Source: an uncultured Arenicella sp. (GTDB lineage Bacteria; Pseudomonadota; Gammaproteobacteria; Arenicellales; Arenicellaceae). Taken from it: a stretch of DNA of 43,511 nt. The notes beneath the pieces were generated by a model. That model made no database searches. It was not told the DNA's origin and saw nothing but the letters and a program-made list of their open reading frames with translations. The position numbers and the translations under genes were made by a program. Where the stretch lies: the NCBI GenBank assembly GCA_937922925.1, contig CALAKU010000080.1:1-43511 (forward strand). The letters run 5' to 3'. Shown here piece by piece: positions 17,464 to 26,536 of this stretch. Each line of letters begins with the position of its first letter. Positions within the stretch are counted from its first letter, which is position 1.

Positions 17464-18828
17464 GTGTCTCTGATATACAGCATATTTGGGTTTATATTGG
17501 CCATCGGGATTCTGGTGGCTGTGCATGAATTCGGCCATTTCTGGGTGGCGCGTAAACTTGGCGTTAAAGTATTAACGTTCTCAATCGGCTTTGGTAAACC
17601 GCTTTGGAGTAAGGTGGCCGGCGAAGACCAAATCGAATACCGTATTGCCCGAATTCCACTGGGCGGTTACGTCAAAATGCTCGGCGAGGGTTCGACGGAT
17701 GAACCGATTCCGGCTAAAGATGCTCATCGAGCCTTCGATAATCAGCCGATTTGGAAGCGCGCATGCATTGTCGCGGCGGGGCCGGGAATTAACTTTTTAT
17801 TTGCGATCATCGTTTTTATGGGTATTGGCATGCTCGATCAAGACCGAGTCATACCCGTGTTTGGTGATGTGCCCGAAGCCTCGGTTGTAGGCCAGTTAGG
17901 CGTGCAGGGCGGCGATCGCTTGCTTAAAGTTGATGATCGCGAGGTGCAAACCTTAATGCAGCACGATTTGTACTTGTTTAATAAAGTATTAAAGCGTTCG
18001 CCCATAGAACTGACTGTTGAATCACAAGGGCAGGTTCGCGAGCTTACCATCGATACCAGCGATATCCCTATCTACAAAATTAATCCCCAAAGCCTGATGC
18101 GTTTATTAGGCTTTGTTGAAATAGCGCCGCCCGACACCACCGAAATCGAATTTGTTCAGCCCGGGTCGCCCGCAGAGCAAGCTGATATTCGTGCAGGCGA
18201 TCGTTTAGTCGCAATAGATCAAGAGCCACTATCAGGCTGGCGCGAGCTGGGCGAAAAAGTATCGCCCTCTGCCGGCAAAGCGCTAAGCCTTGGTGTTGAA
18301 CGCGACGGGCAAACATTTGAAGTGCGGGTTACTCCAGCAGCAGTCAAAGTGGGCGAACAAGAAATAGGCCGTTTGGGTGTGCAGCGAGTCTTTATCCCTT
18401 ATCCCGATGATCAAAAAGTCACCATTTCACGTGGGCCAATCGAAGCCCTCGGTCATGGCGTGCGCCAGACCTGGGAAATGTCGACTTTGATCGTGCGTAT
18501 GTTGGGGAAAATGATTACTTTGCAGGTGTCGTATCAAAACATTAACGGCCCGATTATGATTGCCGACGTGGCTGGTAAAGCGATTCAAATTGGCCCTGAA
18601 GTGTATCTCACCTTTTTAGCCTTGATCAGCATCAGTTTGGGAGTGATGAATTTGCTACCCATACCCATGCTCGATGGAGGCCATTTAGCCAGCTATGTTA
18701 TTGAAGTGTTTGCGGGCAAAGATATTGCACAAAGAGCCTTTATTGCAATGCAGCCCTTGGGTTTATTGATGTTGGCGGGCCTGATGAGCTTGGCGTTTTA
18801 TAATGATATTTTGAGGATATTCAATTAA
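17464..18828 (+). CDS. rseP: Intramembrane zinc protease RseP
   Basis: RseP cuts anti-sigma factor RseA within the membrane after DegS, releasing the envelope-stress factor sigmaE. The 454 residues match E. coli (450). HEFGH at residues 21-25 in the first transmembrane helix supplies the two His ligands and the catalytic Glu. The third ligand is in the later motif NLLPIPMLDGGHL. Two PDZ domains lie between, for example around FGDVPEASVVGQLGVQGGDR and the second around QPGSPAEQADIRAGDRL. The start is GTG 17464. It precedes bamA, whose gene is under sigmaE control in E. coli. Confidence 0.96.
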   Translation: MSLIYSIFGFILAIGILVAVHEFGHFWVARKLGVKVLTFSIGFGKPLWSKVAGEDQIEYRIARIPLGGYVKMLGEGSTDEPIPAKDAHRAFDNQPIWKRACIVAAGPGINFLFAIIVFMGIGMLDQDRVIPVFGDVPEASVVGQLGVQGGDRLLKVDDREVQTLMQHDLYLFNKVLKRSPIELTVESQGQVRELTIDTSDIPIYKINPQSLMRLLGFVEIAPPDTTEIEFVQPGSPAEQADIRAGDRLVAIDQEPLSGWRELGEKVSPSAGKALSLGVERDGQTFEVRVTPAAVKVGEQEIGRLGVQRVFIPYPDDQKVTISRGPIEALGHGVRQTWEMSTLIVRMLGKMITLQVSYQNINGPIMIADVAGKAIQIGPEVYLTFLALISISLGVMNLLPIPMLDGGHLASYVIEVFAGKDIAQRAFIAMQPLGLLMLAGLMSLAFYNDILRIFN

Positions 18829-19225
18829 AATCGAGTTCGGGCGATAGTTGAATATGACATAGCGCGCGCTTTACATTGTATTGCTTTACATTGTATTAAA
18901 GCAGCGTTGCGAACAATCTCTGTACGATTTATTTGCTTATGGTGGAGAGATTGTTGACGGCGTTTGCCATAGTGAGCGTCGAATTTGAATTAGGGGTATG
19001 CGTAATACACTCCATTGAACCAAGCAGTCGCCTTTTTGGTAGGCGATTGAGCTTAAGCGATTAAGGGTTCATATGAGTATTAGTGTGAAAGTGGTATCAA
19101 TATTTGGGTTGGAGATATCAGCGTTTGGATATCAATGCATTCGACCAATAGTTTGCAACCGCGGTTACGTATAAGAAAATGAAATTGGGCTGATAAAAAC
19201 AAAATTTGCAGCCACTGAGGATTTT
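18829..19225. other. 397-nt non-coding region before bamA with repeats
   Basis: No gene is seen. It holds a 15-bp direct repeat in tandem, GCTTTACATTGTATT (18868-18882 and 18883-18897). A 10-bp perfect inverted repeat follows, AACAATCTCT at 18912-18921 and AGAGATTGTT at 18946-18955. An 8-bp stem (one G-T pair) lies at 19026-19033/19041-19048. No T-run follows these stems, so they are not classical terminators. I could not find a convincing sigmaE promoter. Confidence 0.7.
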
Positions 19226-21508
19226 ATGATCAAAAAGTTGTTTGTTTGTCTTGCGCTCTACTGCGTTGCAGCCGTTGCCATCGCCCAAGAGTCATTCTTG
19301 GTGACCGATATTCGTGTTAAAGGTTTGCAGCGAATTTCAGCCGGTTCGATTTTTAACTATCTGCCTGTCAAAGTCGGCGACACTTTTGATCCCGCTTCCT
19401 CTACCAGCTTAATTCGTGAACTCTACAAAACTGGCTTTTTCGAAGATATTGAGATCACCACCGAAGGCACCGCGATTGTCATCTCGGTCGAAGAATATCC
19501 TTCAATCAATCAAATTGAATTTGCTGGTAACAAGCTGATAAAAGAAGAAGCGTTGCGTGAAGCGCTCGCAGGCAATGATTTTATTGAAGGGCGAGTGTTT
19601 AAGCCCAATGTGCTAGATCAAGTAAAACAGGAGTTGAAGCGCCAGTACCTGAATCAAGGTAAATATAATGCTGAAGTTGGCACTGAGGTAATCGATCTTC
19701 CGCGAAATCGTGTCAAAGTAAAACTGCATGTAAAAGAAGGCCCAACCGCCAAGATCAAAAAAATCAATATTGTCGGCAATGAATACTTCTCCGACGCGAT
19801 GTTACTCGATGAATTTGAGTCTTCGGATTCAGTCCCTTTTTGGCGTTTTTGGGGCTCAGCCGATCAATACTCTCGTGAGAAAGTCACCGGCGATTTGGAA
19901 ACCTTGCGCAGCTTCTACCAAAATCAGGGCTTTTTGGATTTTGAAGTTACGTCAAATCAGGTCAGTATATCGCCTCAAAAAGACGGCATATTTTTAACCA
20001 TTAATGTCGACGAAGGAGAGCGTTATACGGTTTCAAACTTTGTTTTGAATGGTCGTTTAGTGGTTCCTGAAGAACAATTACTTCCCTTGGTGTTTATCAA
20101 ACCAGGCGGCGTTTATTCGCGGCGCGATGTCGACACCACGGTTGAGGTCATCGGTGCGCGCTTGGCAGAAGAGGGCTACTCTTATGCCGAAGTGGTGCCT
20201 GTGCCCAATGTTAACGCCGAAGACAACACCGTTGCGTTCTCGATCAATGTAAAACCCGGCCGGCGTGTGTACGTGCGACGCATCGACATTGTTGGCAACC
20301 AGTTGACCAACGACCAAGTGATTCGACGCGAATTACGTCAGACCGAGGGCGGCGCGTTCTCACCAAGCCGTGTAAATCGGTCTAAGATTCGTCTGCAGCG
20401 ATTGAGTTTTTTCGACAACGTAGAAATTGAAACCGTACCAGTCGCGGGTCGCGAAGACCAAGTCGATCTGCAAGTCGAAGTCGAAGAGCGTTCAACAGGC
20501 CAGTTTCTTTTCGGGCTCGGTTTTTCTGCTGACGATGGTGCCCTAATTCAGGCGAGTGTGTCGCAATCGAATTTGTTCGGTACTGGCAACCAATTGAATT
20601 TCAGTGTGCAGCGTTCGGATATTATCGAGTCGATCTCCTTGCAGTACACCAAGCCCTACGCAACTCGCAGTGGCATCAGCCGTACCATCAGCCTAAGTGG
20701 GCGCAGTATCGATTCGGCCCGTGCCAACACCTCTGAATTTATTACCGAAACCCTGGCGTTGAATACACGTTGGTTGTTCCCGATCAACGAGAACAATTCA
20801 TTCTCTTTGGGGGCTGGTTTTGAGCGCATTGATTTGCAGTCAACTCCGTTCTCTGTTCCCGAAGTGGTTGAATTTATTGATGCGAACCCGAACAACGATT
20901 TGCTTACCCTGTCTGCGGCTTACGCGTACGACACCAGAGATAGCTTGTTATACCCAACCGCAGGTGCGAATGTCCGCTTGTCTTTGGATGCAACGGCTCC
21001 GGGGAGCGATTTAGAATTTTACCGTTTGAACCTAGAAACTGCGTATTACTATCCGTTTACGCGTAAAATAGCGCTCAAATTGAGTGCCGATTTGGGTTTT
21101 GGCGACGGCTTTGGCGATACCGAAGCACTCCCATTCTTCAGAAACTACTTCGCTGGTGGTACCCGAACCGTGCGCGGGTTCGAGGCTCGCTCACTCGGCC
21201 CACGTGATACCAGTGATTTCCCTGATCCGTTTGGCGGAAGCAAACGAGTCTTGTTGAATGCTACGCTCTTCCTGCCCGTTGGTGACGGTGCTCTGGATAA
21301 ACGACTCCAGCTTTTTGTTGATGGTGGACAAGTATTCTCCGATGAGCAAGATGTCGAGCTTGATGATATCCGTTTCTCAGCCGGTATAGGTTTTAACTGG
21401 ATTTCACCAGTAGGGCCTTTATCAATTTCATACGCCGTGCCTCTTAATGATGAAGAGGGCGACGAAGTCGAACAATTTCAATTCAGTGTTGGGCAACTTA
21501 TTCAATAG
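19226..21508 (+). CDS. bamA: Outer membrane protein assembly factor BamA
   Basis: BamA is the core of the machine that folds beta-barrel proteins into the outer membrane. The 760 residues fit a slightly short family member (E. coli 810). A signal peptide ends near AVAIA, about residue 20. Five POTRA domains run to about residue 410 (repeated patterns of VxxIxxxGN, for example KIKKINIVGNEYFSD and VRRIDIVGNQLTND). The C-terminal half is a 16-stranded barrel with the diagnostic loop-6 VRGFE motif in the TRTVRGFEARSLGPR segment. The start has GAGG 7 nt upstream. It is followed by skp. Confidence 0.97.
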   Translation: MIKKLFVCLALYCVAAVAIAQESFLVTDIRVKGLQRISAGSIFNYLPVKVGDTFDPASSTSLIRELYKTGFFEDIEITTEGTAIVISVEEYPSINQIEFAGNKLIKEEALREALAGNDFIEGRVFKPNVLDQVKQELKRQYLNQGKYNAEVGTEVIDLPRNRVKVKLHVKEGPTAKIKKINIVGNEYFSDAMLLDEFESSDSVPFWRFWGSADQYSREKVTGDLETLRSFYQNQGFLDFEVTSNQVSISPQKDGIFLTINVDEGERYTVSNFVLNGRLVVPEEQLLPLVFIKPGGVYSRRDVDTTVEVIGARLAEEGYSYAEVVPVPNVNAEDNTVAFSINVKPGRRVYVRRIDIVGNQLTNDQVIRRELRQTEGGAFSPSRVNRSKIRLQRLSFFDNVEIETVPVAGREDQVDLQVEVEERSTGQFLFGLGFSADDGALIQASVSQSNLFGTGNQLNFSVQRSDIIESISLQYTKPYATRSGISRTISLSGRSIDSARANTSEFITETLALNTRWLFPINENNSFSLGAGFERIDLQSTPFSVPEVVEFIDANPNNDLLTLSAAYAYDTRDSLLYPTAGANVRLSLDATAPGSDLEFYRLNLETAYYYPFTRKIALKLSADLGFGDGFGDTEALPFFRNYFAGGTRTVRGFEARSLGPRDTSDFPDPFGGSKRVLLNATLFLPVGDGALDKRLQLFVDGGQVFSDEQDVELDDIRFSAGIGFNWISPVGPLSISYAVPLNDEEGDEVEQFQFSVGQLIQ

Positions 21509-21597
21509 TCCAAAACTAAGCTAAGCGGTTATAAGCAAAACTGGTATAACCAAAAAACTAATCAGAAAATCGAAAATAGATTAAAGGTAGAACGATA

Positions 21598-22101
21598 ATG
21601 TTAAAACGCAGTGTAATGTTGATTGTCTCAATGGCGGCTTTGATGTACGCCGGGCTTGCATCAGCAGAACTTAAAATCGGTGTCTATGACGCGCGTCAAA
21701 TTTTGGCAGCGATGCCTTCCGTAGAAAAAGAAGAGAAAAAGCTAGCGGCCGAATTCGAGCCAAAGCAAAAAGACATCGATGACAAAACTAAAGCTTTGCA
21801 AAAACTTGAAGAAGATCTCAAGAAAAATGCCGTCACTTATTCAGAGGAACAGCGACAAGCCAAAACGCTTGAATACCAAAGCAAGCGACGCGAGCTACAG
21901 CTATTGGCCGAAGACACGCAACGCCTGATTCAGCTTCGTCGTAATGACGTGGTGCGTAAAATTCAAACTGAGTTAGACAAAGAGATTTACAAGCTCGCCG
22001 AAGAAGAAGGTTATGACTTAATCTTGCGCAGCGGTGTTTTATACGCTGGCCCTAAAGTCAATATCACCAAAGATATTCTAGAGCGCATCGCAACTCAGTA
22101 A
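21598..22101 (+). CDS. skp: Periplasmic chaperone Skp (OmpH family)
   Basis: Skp is a trimeric, jellyfish-shaped chaperone that carries unfolded outer-membrane proteins across the periplasm to BamA. The 167 residues match the family. A signal peptide is cut after about residue 23 (YAGLASA), then comes a long charged coiled coil (about residues 40-120, rich in K, E and Q) and a short C-terminal beta cap. Between bamA and skp, a 7-bp inverted repeat (GGTTATA at 21527-21533, TATAACC at 21545-21551) is visible, with no T-run. The operon ends in the terminator at 22122-22162. Confidence 0.95.
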   Translation: MLKRSVMLIVSMAALMYAGLASAELKIGVYDARQILAAMPSVEKEEKKLAAEFEPKQKDIDDKTKALQKLEEDLKKNAVTYSEEQRQAKTLEYQSKRRELQLLAEDTQRLIQLRRNDVVRKIQTELDKEIYKLAEEEGYDLILRSGVLYAGPKVNITKDILERIATQ

Positions 22102-22121
22102 TCGTTCCTTATCTCCTAAAT

Positions 22122-22162
22122 GGGCTGATGCGCATTTTGTGTCATCAGCCCGATTTTGTTTT
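22122..22162 (+). terminator. Rho-independent terminator after skp
   Basis: A perfect 9-bp stem, GGGCTGATG (22122-22130) and CATCAGCCC (22143-22151), closes a 12-nt loop and is followed by a T-rich run (GATTTTGTTTT). It ends the bamA-skp transcript exactly where lpxD sits in most relatives. Confidence 0.85.
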
Positions 22163-22206
22163 AAGGTAAGCTAAAATCCGTAGTCCAATTAAAATGGAAC
22201 CCGAAC

Positions 22207-22653
22207 GTGACTTTATTTGATATTCACGAGATAAAAAATCTACTGCCTCATCGCTACCCATTTTTATTGGTAGATCGAGTTCTTGATGGTTCGCCAGGCG
22301 AACATTTGCGAGCCCTGAAAAATGTGACTTACAACGAACCTTTTTTTGAAGGTCATTTTCCAAATCGCCCAGTCATGCCTGGTGTGTTAATTGTTGAGGC
22401 TCTCGCTCAATCGGCGGCATTAATGGCAAGCTATGGGCGCGATGACATCGACACCACCAACCGCATTTATTATTTCACTGGCATTGATAAAGCACGCTTT
22501 AAGCAACCCGTCGAACCCGGGGATCAATTGATTTTTGAAGTTAGCTTGGTGCGCAAAATTAAAAACATGTGGAAGTGCCAAGGTACGGCCACGGTAGACG
22601 GAAAGCTGGCAGCCAGCGCTGAACTCATGTTCACCTTCAAGGATATTCAATGA
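22207..22653 (+). CDS. fabZ: 3-hydroxyacyl-ACP dehydratase FabZ
   Basis: FabZ dehydrates 3-hydroxyacyl-ACP in fatty acid synthesis, competing with LpxA for 3-hydroxymyristoyl-ACP. The 148 residues from GTG 22207 fit the family. Hot-dog fold motifs are present: [14 protein letters not shown], then [15 protein letters not shown] with catalytic H50, and E64 in IVEALAQSA. The stop overlaps the lpxA start (ATGA), so fabZ-lpxA are translationally coupled. The gene lies directly behind the terminator that ends bamA-skp, and the usual lpxD is missing ahead of it. Confidence 0.96.
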   Translation: MTLFDIHEIKNLLPHRYPFLLVDRVLDGSPGEHLRALKNVTYNEPFFEGHFPNRPVMPGVLIVEALAQSAALMASYGRDDIDTTNRIYYFTGIDKARFKQPVEPGDQLIFEVSLVRKIKNMWKCQGTATVDGKLAASAELMFTFKDIQ

Positions 22654-23429
22654 GCACCTTAATTCATCCTACCGCGGTCATTGAAAAGGGTGCCGAACTT
22701 GGTAGTGACGTCGCTATTGGCCCATACGCGGTAATTGGCCCAAATGTGATCATCGGCGATGGCACTCGAATTGATGCGCACGTGGTAATTGATGGACACA
22801 CTGAGTTAGGAAAAAACAATCGAGTGTTCTCCTACACTGCGATTGGCGGTGAACCACAGTCGGTTTCTTACAAGGGCGAGCCGACAAAAACCGTCATCGG
22901 CAACGACAATGTATTCCGAGAAAACATCACGGTGAACCGTGGCACCGTGGATGATGAAGGGATTACCCAAATTGGCGACGGCAACCTTTTTATGGCGTAT
23001 GTACACATCGCCCATGATTGCCGTCTTGGTTCCAATTTGTTGTTCTCTAACAATGCCAGTTTAGCGGGTCATGTTCATGTAGACGATTACGTGGTGCTCG
23101 CTGGTTATACATTGGTTCATCAATTTGTGCGAATTGGCGAGCACAGTTTTTGTGGAGTAAATACTTACTGCACCTTAGACGTTCCTCCATTTATGTTGGT
23201 GGCGGGCAATAAGGCAATCACGCATGGCATTAATATTCGAGGATTGCGGCGGCGTGGTTTTGAAAAAGACACTATAGCTGAGCTAAAGCGAGCCTATCGC
23301 ACGATTTATCGTTCAGGCCACACGATGGCCCATGCCCTTACTGAATTGGCCGCCCAAGAATGGCATAGCCCAGAAGTCGATCAGCTCAAACAATTTATCG
23401 AATCGTCTACACGCGGAGTGATTCGCTAG
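22650..23429 (+). CDS. lpxA: UDP-N-acetylglucosamine acyltransferase
   Basis: LpxA starts lipid A synthesis by moving 3-hydroxyacyl from ACP to UDP-GlcNAc. The 259 residues are near the E. coli 262. The N-terminal left-handed beta-helix is visible as hexapeptides ([20 protein letters not shown] and onward). The catalytic His lies in [14 protein letters not shown], followed by a helical C-terminus. The start overlaps fabZ by 4 bp. lpxB follows, so fabZ-lpxA-lpxB-rnhB is probably one operon. Confidence 0.96.
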   Translation: MSTLIHPTAVIEKGAELGSDVAIGPYAVIGPNVIIGDGTRIDAHVVIDGHTELGKNNRVFSYTAIGGEPQSVSYKGEPTKTVIGNDNVFRENITVNRGTVDDEGITQIGDGNLFMAYVHIAHDCRLGSNLLFSNNASLAGHVHVDDYVVLAGYTLVHQFVRIGEHSFCGVNTYCTLDVPPFMLVAGNKAITHGINIRGLRRRGFEKDTIAELKRAYRTIYRSGHTMAHALTELAAQEWHSPEVDQLKQFIESSTRGVIR

Positions 23430-23471
23430 GCTTTTGATGTTGTTAGAAATCGTATTCGCTGAGTTCGCCCT

Positions 23472-24632
23472 GTGAAAATCGGTATTATTGCTGGCGAGAA
23501 ATCTGGCGATTTATTGGGCTCAGATTTAGTGGCGGCAATTAAACTGCGCTACCCAAATGCTCAGTTCAAAGGATTGGCCGGGCCACTAATGCAGGCGCAG
23601 GGCGTTGAAAGCTTGGCTGACATGGATAAGTTCAGCATCATGGGAGTTGCCGAAGTTCTTAAGAACGTAGTCTACTTGTTTCTTACTCGCCGCCGGATCC
23701 GTAAAACCCTGCTGGCGTGGAAGCCAGACATATTTATTGGCATTGATGCGCCGGATCTAAATCTCAACATTGAGGTCGCCTTAAAAGAGGCGGGCATTCC
23801 AACTGTGCATTACGTTAGCCCCACCGTTTGGGCTTGGCGAGGCCATCGAATTCATAAGATAAGGCGCGCGGTCAGCCTAATGTTGACCTTGTTTCCTTTC
23901 GAAAAAACCTATTATGAGAAGCAAAACATAAGAGTTGCATTTGTTGGCCATCCTCTCGCTAAACAGGTGCAAGGCTGGCAACTGAGCCAGTCTTTTGTTG
24001 AGACGATTAACAACGACAAAGATCAAAGAGTTATCGCATTACTGCCGGGCAGCCGGATGAGCGAGGTCTCGCGTTTGGCTCCGATCATGTTCGATGTCGT
24101 TGAAAAGCTGCAACAGCAACGAGATGATGTTTTATTCGTTTTGCCGGCCGCCAAAGATGAACTCTATGATTATTTAGAATCAATGCTTGCACAGCATGGC
24201 GCTAAAGTGTGCTTACTCAAAGGGCAGTCGCGCGACGTCCTAGCAGTTTGCGAGTCAGCGGTACTTGCTTCTGGAACTGCAGCATTAGAAGCGGGCTTGT
24301 TCGCCAAGCCGATGATTGTTATGTACAAAGTAGCCAAATTAGAACAATGGTACGCCGCGAGAACCATGCAGGTAAGCCACTTTTCCATGCCCAATCATTT
24401 GTTGACGCCGCCACCAGTGCCAGAGCTTATTCAAGACAATGCAAGCGCAGAACAACTTCATGCTCACTTACAAAAACTATTAGATGACAAGGCCTATTTT
24501 CAGCAAATGAAAGACAGGTTGGCTTTGATCGCCCCCCAATTGGATGTCGATTCGGCGCAACTTGCTTGCGACGCGATTTTTGACTTACTCGACAGTGTTA
24601 AAGCCAAGCAAGTTGAAAAAAGCGAGCAATAA
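23472..24632 (+). CDS. lpxB: Lipid A disaccharide synthase
   Basis: LpxB joins UDP-diacylglucosamine and lipid X into the lipid A disaccharide at the inner membrane. The 386 residues from GTG 23472 fit the GT19 family. Characteristic stretches are [14 protein letters not shown] at the N-terminus, then [26 protein letters not shown], and [19 protein letters not shown] near the nucleotide site. It lies 42 nt after lpxA. rnhB begins about 20 nt past its stop. Confidence 0.96.
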   Translation: MKIGIIAGEKSGDLLGSDLVAAIKLRYPNAQFKGLAGPLMQAQGVESLADMDKFSIMGVAEVLKNVVYLFLTRRRIRKTLLAWKPDIFIGIDAPDLNLNIEVALKEAGIPTVHYVSPTVWAWRGHRIHKIRRAVSLMLTLFPFEKTYYEKQNIRVAFVGHPLAKQVQGWQLSQSFVETINNDKDQRVIALLPGSRMSEVSRLAPIMFDVVEKLQQQRDDVLFVLPAAKDELYDYLESMLAQHGAKVCLLKGQSRDVLAVCESAVLASGTAALEAGLFAKPMIVMYKVAKLEQWYAARTMQVSHFSMPNHLLTPPPVPELIQDNASAEQLHAHLQKLLDDKAYFQQMKDRLALIAPQLDVDSAQLACDAIFDLLDSVKAKQVEKSEQ

Positions 24633-24651
24633 GCAAAATGGCGAGGTGCAA

Positions 24652-25218
24652 TTGATCGCTGGAGTTGATGAGGTTGGCCGAGGCCCTTTGGCAGGCCCGG
24701 TTGTCACGGCCGCCGTGATTTTGCCAGAGGCCTATGCACTAGAAGGGTTGACCGACTCTAAGAAGGTATCCGCGAGTAAGCGAGAGTCATTGGCAATCGC
24801 AATTAAAGAGCAATCTATCGCCTGGTGTATTGCTCAGGCAAGCGTTGAGGAAATAGATAAATTTAATATCCTTGGCGCCACCATGTTGGCCATGCAGCGA
24901 GCAGTCGCAGGCCTTAAACTGACGCCAGAATTCGTGCTGGTTGATGGAAATCGTAGCCCCGGTTTCGATATGCCCAGCAAAGCGATTGTTGGCGGCGATG
25001 GTTTGGAATCAGCTATTTCCGCTGCCTCGATTATTGCCAAACAGTTTCGTGATGCCATGATGATAGAACTTGATGCTCAGTTTCCTGGCTATGGTTTTGC
25101 ATCTAACAAGGGTTATCCCACGAAGCAGCACCGAGAAGCTCTAAAAAAATACGGAGCCACTCCTTGGCACCGACGCAGCTTTGCACCGGTGCAAGCAAGC
25201 CTCGACTTTAAAGAGTAG
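24652..25218 (+). CDS. rnhB: Ribonuclease HII
   Basis: RNase HII removes RNA, including single ribonucleotides, from DNA. The core begins [16 protein letters not shown], with catalytic Asp/Glu at residues 6-7. VLVDGNRSP and the later metal residues in [10 protein letters not shown] are present, as is the usual [16 protein letters not shown] place the start at TTG 24652 because GAGG lies 5 nt upstream, giving 188 residues. GTG 24646 is possible, while ATG 24544 lies inside lpxB and adds a non-family segment. It ends the fabZ-lpxA-lpxB-rnhB group, the order common in gammaproteobacteria. Confidence 0.93.
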   Translation: MIAGVDEVGRGPLAGPVVTAAVILPEAYALEGLTDSKKVSASKRESLAIAIKEQSIAWCIAQASVEEIDKFNILGATMLAMQRAVAGLKLTPEFVLVDGNRSPGFDMPSKAIVGGDGLESAISAASIIAKQFRDAMMIELDAQFPGYGFASNKGYPTKQHREALKKYGATPWHRRSFAPVQASLDFKE

Positions 25219-25283
25219 TGAACCCAGCCGTTTCGATGACTGTTTATTCTACAGATGAAAATAACGGCGCTAGATATCAATAG

Positions 25284-25793
25284 ATGACGTCGATTAAGCC
25301 ACCAACCTCAATTCATTGCCGATTTGCTGTGTCTGCCGATTTTGAATCAATAATGGATTTGTTGCGTCTTTTGAATGAGAAGGAAGCAGCAACGAATAGC
25401 GCACATCAAGACGCTTTCAATGAAATCCAATCATCGTCCTATTTTAAAATCTTGGTAATCGAAAACTCTCCGGTCGAGAGCCCAGAAATCAACAACCCTG
25501 AGACCCAAAATAGGGCTTCTCTATTAGCTTGCCTAGCGATTAATATCATCCCTAATTTAACTACTAATGCGTCACCTTATGCGCTGATAGAGAACGTGAT
25601 TGTTCGCCCAGAATACCAAGCCATGGGGCTGGGTAAAAAGCTCATGAGGCATGCGGTTGAATATTGTAAAAGTCACTCATGTTATAAAATTATGTTACTC
25701 GCAGGCGTTCATGATGATGCCGTTCTTGGTTTTTACCGTACCTGTGGTTTCGATCAAGACGCCAAAAAGGGATTTGTTTACTACTTGAATTGA
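25284..25793 (+). CDS. GNAT-family N-acetyltransferase
   Basis: 169 residues. Acetyl-CoA-binding motif A is clear in ENVIVRPEYQAMGLGKKLM (the QAMGLG loop), followed by HAVEYCKSHSCYKIMLLAG and a C-terminal GFYRTCGF, all standard for the Gcn5 fold. Substrate specificity cannot be read. The N-terminal 80 residues are less conserved, with an Asn/Ser-rich insertion around residues 60-75. It sits between rnhB and the next gene, whose ATG 25802 lies 8 bp past this stop, an unusual place for an accessory gene in the rnhB-dnaE interval. Confidence 0.85.
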   Translation: MTSIKPPTSIHCRFAVSADFESIMDLLRLLNEKEAATNSAHQDAFNEIQSSSYFKILVIENSPVESPEINNPETQNRASLLACLAINIIPNLTTNASPYALIENVIVRPEYQAMGLGKKLMRHAVEYCKSHSCYKIMLLAGVHDDAVLGFYRTCGFDQDAKKGFVYYLN

Positions 25794-25801
25794 TCGGCGA
25801 A

Positions 25802-26518
25802 ATGAGTGACACATTTGTTTACGCGCAGGAACTGAAATCGTGCTTTAAAGTCAAAGCTCATTACTATCAATTACGGATAAAAAGTCATCGTTATCTGTGC
25901 CGATCTGTCCTCGAAATTTGTCACCAAAAATCGGGTCACCAAAATCGAGCTGATAAGAGGCTTGACGCTTTGGTAGTGATGATGAATCCGGGTTCCTCAA
26001 AGCCTTTATATCAAGATAGTGAAATCGCCATACTAAGCCGCCATCGCTTATTCACTATGGCGGATCAACGAGAACTGGTGGATGTGCAGCCAGATCCCGC
26101 GCAATACCAATTGATGCGTTTAATGTTGCAGCAAGAATGGAGTCGAATTCGCTTGGTGAATTTGTCAGACCTTTGCCAAGGCAATAGCCAGCAATTCGCT
26201 CACTTGCATCAAGCCATTACTGAACTGGATCCAAGCCATCCTGAGAGTATTGTGCATCCAAAGCGGCGAGCCGAATTAAGAGGCCACCTTGAAAGAGCGC
26301 CGCGTGTGATTGCGGCTTGGGGCAAACAAGCTGTGCTGAGGGAGCAGGCCTTGGCCATGCTTGACGAAATGGATGCCCCAATTGGTATTGATACCGTTGA
26401 ACCTTGGTTTCGTTTTGCAAGCCCATATCGAAAAGATCAAAAGCTTGAGTGGTTAGACATGATGAGAGATCGATTAGGCTCAAAAAACAACAATAATCAG
26501 CCGCCAGAAAAAGTGTGA
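25802..26518 (+). CDS. Uncharacterised protein, possibly DUF1643-like
   Basis: 238 residues from ATG 25802. A TTG at 25790 would overlap the acetyltransferase. The core has a strand followed by a loop, DALVVMMNPGSSKPL, then a later helix-rich half with RLVNLSDLCQGNS, and APRVIAAWGKQAVL near residue 180. The MNPGSS/WG combination recalls DUF1643 and uracil-DNA-glycosylase-like folds, but I am not certain. No catalytic residues can be assigned. It follows the acetyltransferase by 8 bp and precedes dnaE by 18 bp, so it is probably in the same transcript. Its function is unknown. Confidence 0.55.
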   Translation: MSDTFVYAQELKSCFKVKAHYYQLRIKSHRYLCRSVLEICHQKSGHQNRADKRLDALVVMMNPGSSKPLYQDSEIAILSRHRLFTMADQRELVDVQPDPAQYQLMRLMLQQEWSRIRLVNLSDLCQGNSQQFAHLHQAITELDPSHPESIVHPKRRAELRGHLERAPRVIAAWGKQAVLREQALAMLDEMDAPIGIDTVEPWFRFASPYRKDQKLEWLDMMRDRLGSKNNNNQPPEKV

Positions 26519-26524
26519 TCGGTC

Positions 26525-26530
26525 TATAAT
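26525..26530 (+). promoter_or_regulatory. TATAAT box 6 nt before dnaE start
   Basis: A perfect TATAAT lies at 26525-26530, so a transcript would start at or near the ATG at 26537. No good -35 hexamer is seen 17 bp upstream and no ribosome site precedes dnaE. This leaves open a leaderless dnaE mRNA, but it may be chance. Confidence 0.3.
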
Positions 26531-26536
26531 TTGGCC

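Noticed and set aside
21527-21551. 7-bp inverted repeat between bamA and skp as terminator
   Set aside because: No T-run on the + strand; at most an intercistronic hairpin.
24544-24651. Long rnhB start inside lpxB
   Set aside because: Adds non-family residues; TTG 24652 has a good ribosome site and family-like N-terminus.
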